Source: Candidatus Hydrogenedentota bacterium
Lineage (GTDB): Bacteria > Hydrogenedentota > Hydrogenedentia > Hydrogenedentales > SLHB01
Direction of reading: 5' to 3'
DNA length: 64,000 nt
Assembly: GCA_020848835.1 (NCBI GenBank)
Contig: JADLHJ010000078.1
Coordinates: 1-64,000 of the forward strand
Shown here: piece after piece, positions 61,857-64,000 of the stretch
Layout: every line of letters starts with the position of its first letter
How positions within the stretch are numbered: position 1 is the first letter of the stretch
Program-made: the position numbers and the translations under genes
Notes under the pieces: model-generated
The model's database searches: none
What the model saw: the letters and a program-made list of their open reading frames with translations, nothing else
Told to the model about the DNA's origin: nothing

Positions 61857-62350
61857 CAGTCTTTCCACAAATTACCGAGATATAGGGCCTTCTTCGGGAA
61901 TCCCGCGCGAATCGCGGGAAGCAATTCGTGACGTATATCGGGATAAAACTTCAATGATTCCAATTCGTTCACCGGCATGTAACGCACTTCCACCACGCGC
62001 GGATCGACGCCGCAGGCAATCTCGCCGGTCACGACGTGCGCCGTGAAACACAAATTGATCGTATGCCTCGTGTTGTCCGGTGGTATGGTGTCGTTTACGA
62101 TCACGAGATCCCCAACCTCAATTTCGAGGCATGCCTCCTCGCGCAATTCGCGCTGCAACGCTTCTGCGAGCGGCTCGCCATATTCGATCCCGCCCCCCGG
62201 CAACAGCCAATAAGACTTCCCATTCTTGATATGACGCACCAAAAGCAGTTCATCACCGCGCATGATTATCGCCGCCACACGGATACGCGGGCTCTGTTGC
62301 GCCGGTGAAACTTCGGCGCCGTCCATCAGTTTAGGTTTACGCGCGAGCAT
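61856..62350 (-). CDS. NUDIX hydrolase
   Basis: Pyrophosphohydrolase of nucleoside-diphosphate-X compounds. The Nudix box reads GGGIEYGEPLAEALQRELREEACLEI; the usual Gly before the last hydrophobic residue is Cys, a small deviation. Preceding this is AAIIMRGDELLLVRHIKNGKSYWLLPGGG. The 164 residues fit. It overlaps hflX by one base and the radical SAM gene by one base. It may hydrolyse an activated intermediate of the radical SAM pathway, or be a general housecleaning enzyme. Confidence 0.9.
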   Translation of the reverse strand: MLARKPKLMDGAEVSPAQQSPRIRVAAIIMRGDELLLVRHIKNGKSYWLLPGGGIEYGEPLAEALQRELREEACLEIEVGDLVIVNDTIPPDNTRHTINLCFTAHVVTGEIACGVDPRVVEVRYMPVNELESLKFYPDIRHELLPAIRAGFPKKALYLGNLWKD

Positions 62351-63660
62351 CAGGCTACGCCGTCCACAGTATCGACAACATACGCCTTTAAAGACCCCAA
62401 CTGCGGCGCAGACAGTTCTGCATCCAGCACAATGTCATTCCCCTCATACGCGCGATCGAACACGCGTCCCCATTCATACACACGCGAAGCCAAGTTCGCT
62501 TCCTGTTGCGGAATACGCAGCGTCACCCGCGTACGCGCGTTGGCGAAATAAGCTTCAATTCGTTTCAAGAGTTCAGCCAAACCCTCGCGCGTCACAGCGG
62601 ATACCGCACACGACTCGCCAGGCTGGTTTAATTTTTCGCGCACAGAATCGTCGTCCGCGGCGTCAATCTTGTTGTACACGCGAATCAACGGCTTACTCGT
62701 CGCGCCGATTTCTTCCAACACGCCCATCACGGCGCTGACCTGCTCGTCCACGCCCTCATGCGACACATCGGAAACAAGCAGGATCAAATCCGCTTCATTC
62801 ACTTCTTCCAACGTCGCGCGAAACGCGGCCACAAGCCCGTGCGGCAATTTGCGAATAAATCCCACCGTGTCGGTTATCACTGCCTGTCCGCCACCCGGCA
62901 AATCGCAGCGCCGGCTCGTCGGATCGAGCGTCGCGAAAAGCTTGTCTTCTACGAACACACCTGCCTGTGTCATCGCGTTCAACAATGACGATTTCCCAGC
63001 GTTGGTGTAGCCGACCAGTGCGACGGTGCCAACCGCGCCTTCCGTTCTGCGCTTGCGCTGCGTCTGGCGGTGCCGCCGAATCTCGTCGAGATCGGAACGC
63101 AGTCGATCGATCCGCTTACGGATTACGCGGCGATCAACTTCCAGCTTCTGTTCACCGGGACCACGCGTACCAATACCGCCGCCCAGCCGCGCCATCTCGA
63201 CACCGCGGCCGGTAAGACGCGGGAGAATGTATTGAAGCTGCGCGAGTTCGACTTGATGCTTACCTTCGTTTGTACGTGCTCGCTGCGCGAAAATATCGAG
63301 AATCAGTTGCGTGCGATCCAGCACCTTCACGCCAAGCGCCTTCTGCAGCTTAGATCCCTGCGTCGGCGAAAGTTCCGAATCGAAGAGTACGAGGATCGCC
63401 TCAAGCTCGCCAACCGCTCTCGCGATCTGCTCGACCTTACCTGCGCCGATGAGCGTCGCCGGACAAGGCACCGCGCGACGTTGCACCATCGTGCAGGCCA
63501 CTTCGGCGCCAGCAGTCCACGCCAAACGGCGCATCTCCGCGAGCGATTCTTCTACCTCGTCGTGGTCCTCGCCGGGCACGACAAGGCGCACCAATATCGC
63601 CGTCTCCGAAATCGGCGGACGGTCAATGGTAATCAGTTTGCTATTTTCAGCCACGATCAT
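62350..63660 (-). CDS. hflX: GTPase HflX
   Basis: Ribosome-associated GTPase that splits stalled or hibernating ribosomes. The N-terminal HflX domain contains CPATLIGAGKVEQIARAV and LFDSELSPTQGSKLQKALGVKVLDRTQLILDIFAQRARTNEGKHQVELAQLQYILPRLTG. G1: LVGYTNAGKSSLLNAM. G3: DTVGFIRKLPHGL. G4: YNKIDA. The C-terminal domain is QEANLASRVYEWGRVFDRAYEGNDI. The 436 residues are typical. It is the first gene of the minus-strand run of eight genes, overlapping the nudix gene by one base. Confidence 0.95.
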   Translation of the reverse strand: MIVAENSKLITIDRPPISETAILVRLVVPGEDHDEVEESLAEMRRLAWTAGAEVACTMVQRRAVPCPATLIGAGKVEQIARAVGELEAILVLFDSELSPTQGSKLQKALGVKVLDRTQLILDIFAQRARTNEGKHQVELAQLQYILPRLTGRGVEMARLGGGIGTRGPGEQKLEVDRRVIRKRIDRLRSDLDEIRRHRQTQRKRRTEGAVGTVALVGYTNAGKSSLLNAMTQAGVFVEDKLFATLDPTSRRCDLPGGGQAVITDTVGFIRKLPHGLVAAFRATLEEVNEADLILLVSDVSHEGVDEQVSAVMGVLEEIGATSKPLIRVYNKIDAADDDSVREKLNQPGESCAVSAVTREGLAELLKRIEAYFANARTRVTLRIPQQEANLASRVYEWGRVFDRAYEGNDIVLDAELSAPQLGSLKAYVVDTVDGVA

Positions 63661-63862
63661 TATGCAGGCCGGACCCGAATCCCCTTGCAGCTATGCCCCA
63701 TATACAGGCGTATCCCGCGCGGATTATACTGCATCTAGTGGAACGCGTCCACAAGATTTAGCAGAATATTCGTTCTTTTTAATCGTTTTCACACTCCGAA
63801 TATTCCGCACACGTATTCTACCAGCCATCACTCCTTTCCGCTACAAAAATCTCCATGCGCAT

Positions 63863-63892
63863 TTGCGTTTTTCGAGTTTTTTGCGCTATCAT
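63863..63892 (+). promoter_or_regulatory. Possible promoter for the partial gene at the window end
   Basis: TTGCGT (63863-63868) and TATCAT (63887-63892) are separated by 18 bases, 32 bases before the GTG start. The surrounding bases are T-rich. The evidence is moderate. Confidence 0.45.
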
Positions 63893-63924
63893 CCACCTCG
63901 TTTCGCGGGGTTTAGGAGTCAGCG

Positions 63925-64000
63925 GTGCGTGGTGTTTTTCTCGGGCTGATAGCCGCAGCGTTTCTTTTCGTACTTACCCTTCAGGCACAGGAAAATTCAA
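63925..64000 (+). CDS. N-terminus of an exported protein, cut by the window end
   Basis: Too short for the track. AGGAG lies six bases before the GTG at 63925, and the frame reads a signal-peptide-like sequence MRGVFLGLIAAAFLFVLTLQAQENS before the window ends. It is divergent from hflX. Only the export signal can be stated. Confidence 0.7.
   Translation, partial: MRGVFLGLIAAAFLFVLTLQAQENS

Overview
The window reads as a bacterial chromosome segment, moderately GC-rich and densely packed, with many 1-4 bp start/stop overlaps. The content fits a PVC- or Hydrogenedentota-like heterotroph: twin-arginine Gfo/Idh oxidoreductases, DUF4838 and GH78/GH29/GH32 secreted glycosidases, a SUMF1-domain lipoprotein, an FG-GAP protein, several uroporphyrinogen-decarboxylase-like (UroD-like) proteins and a RhaT-type transporter. 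No 16S rRNA is present, so the phylum is an inference only. I saw no phage, insertion sequence, transposase or CRISPR array.

Layout. 1-2.9 kb: a GAF/AAA+/HTH sigma-54 activator and a SUMF1-domain lipoprotein. 3.1-9.4 kb: housekeeping run nadX, rplU, rpmA, obgE, proB, proA, nadD, yqeK. 9.5-10.9 kb: an exported protein of unknown function. 10.9-21.8 kb: a corrinoid methyl-transfer region with five UroD-family proteins, a free-standing corrinoid protein, a [2Fe-2S]/ASKHA corrinoid reductive activator, a free-standing homocysteine methyltransferase domain and a GH29 fucosidase. 22.0-36.1 kb: a deoxy-sugar/glycoside utilisation region (RhaT, GH78 rhamnosidase, DUF4838 protein, fucose/arabinose isomerase-like enzyme, xylose-isomerase-like TIM barrel, two exported Gfo/Idh proteins, a six-hairpin glycosidase-like protein). 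36.2-39.9 kb: an ABC-2 export operon with a large envelope protein. 40.2-45.5 kb: FAH hydrolase, dnaA with a probable oriC, pdxA, FG-GAP protein. 45.5-49.7 kb: a MoxR/DUF58/transglutaminase module. 49.9-55.3 kb: an alpha/beta hydrolase-like protein, a TerB-like protein, tRNA-Leu(CAG), a CBM9-like secreted protein, a GH32 and a ceramidase-like protein. 55.5-63.7 kb: an eight-gene, almost gapless operon hflX - nudix - radical SAM - lipoprotein - lipoprotein - SPASM-type radical SAM - two B12-binding-type radical SAM proteins. The last 76 bases open a new exported protein that is cut by the window end.

Two things stand out. First, the 10.9-21.8 kb region holds the parts of a complete corrinoid-dependent demethylation route: candidate methyltransferases, corrinoid carrier, reductive activator, and a homocysteine methyltransferase as acceptor module. 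It sits beside fucose and rhamnose glycosidases, which suggests (inference) that the methyl donor is a methylated sugar or other methoxylated compound. Second, several transcription units in the catabolic regions begin with a small hairpin that exposes a GGGG (or G-rich) loop close to the predicted transcript 5' end, followed by a GGGGG-type Shine-Dalgarno. The housekeeping genes lack this arrangement. It looks like an uncharacterised leader element.

Starts were often moved from the ORF track to the codon behind a convincing ribosome binding site or to one making a short overlap with the upstream gene. The reason is given in each entry.
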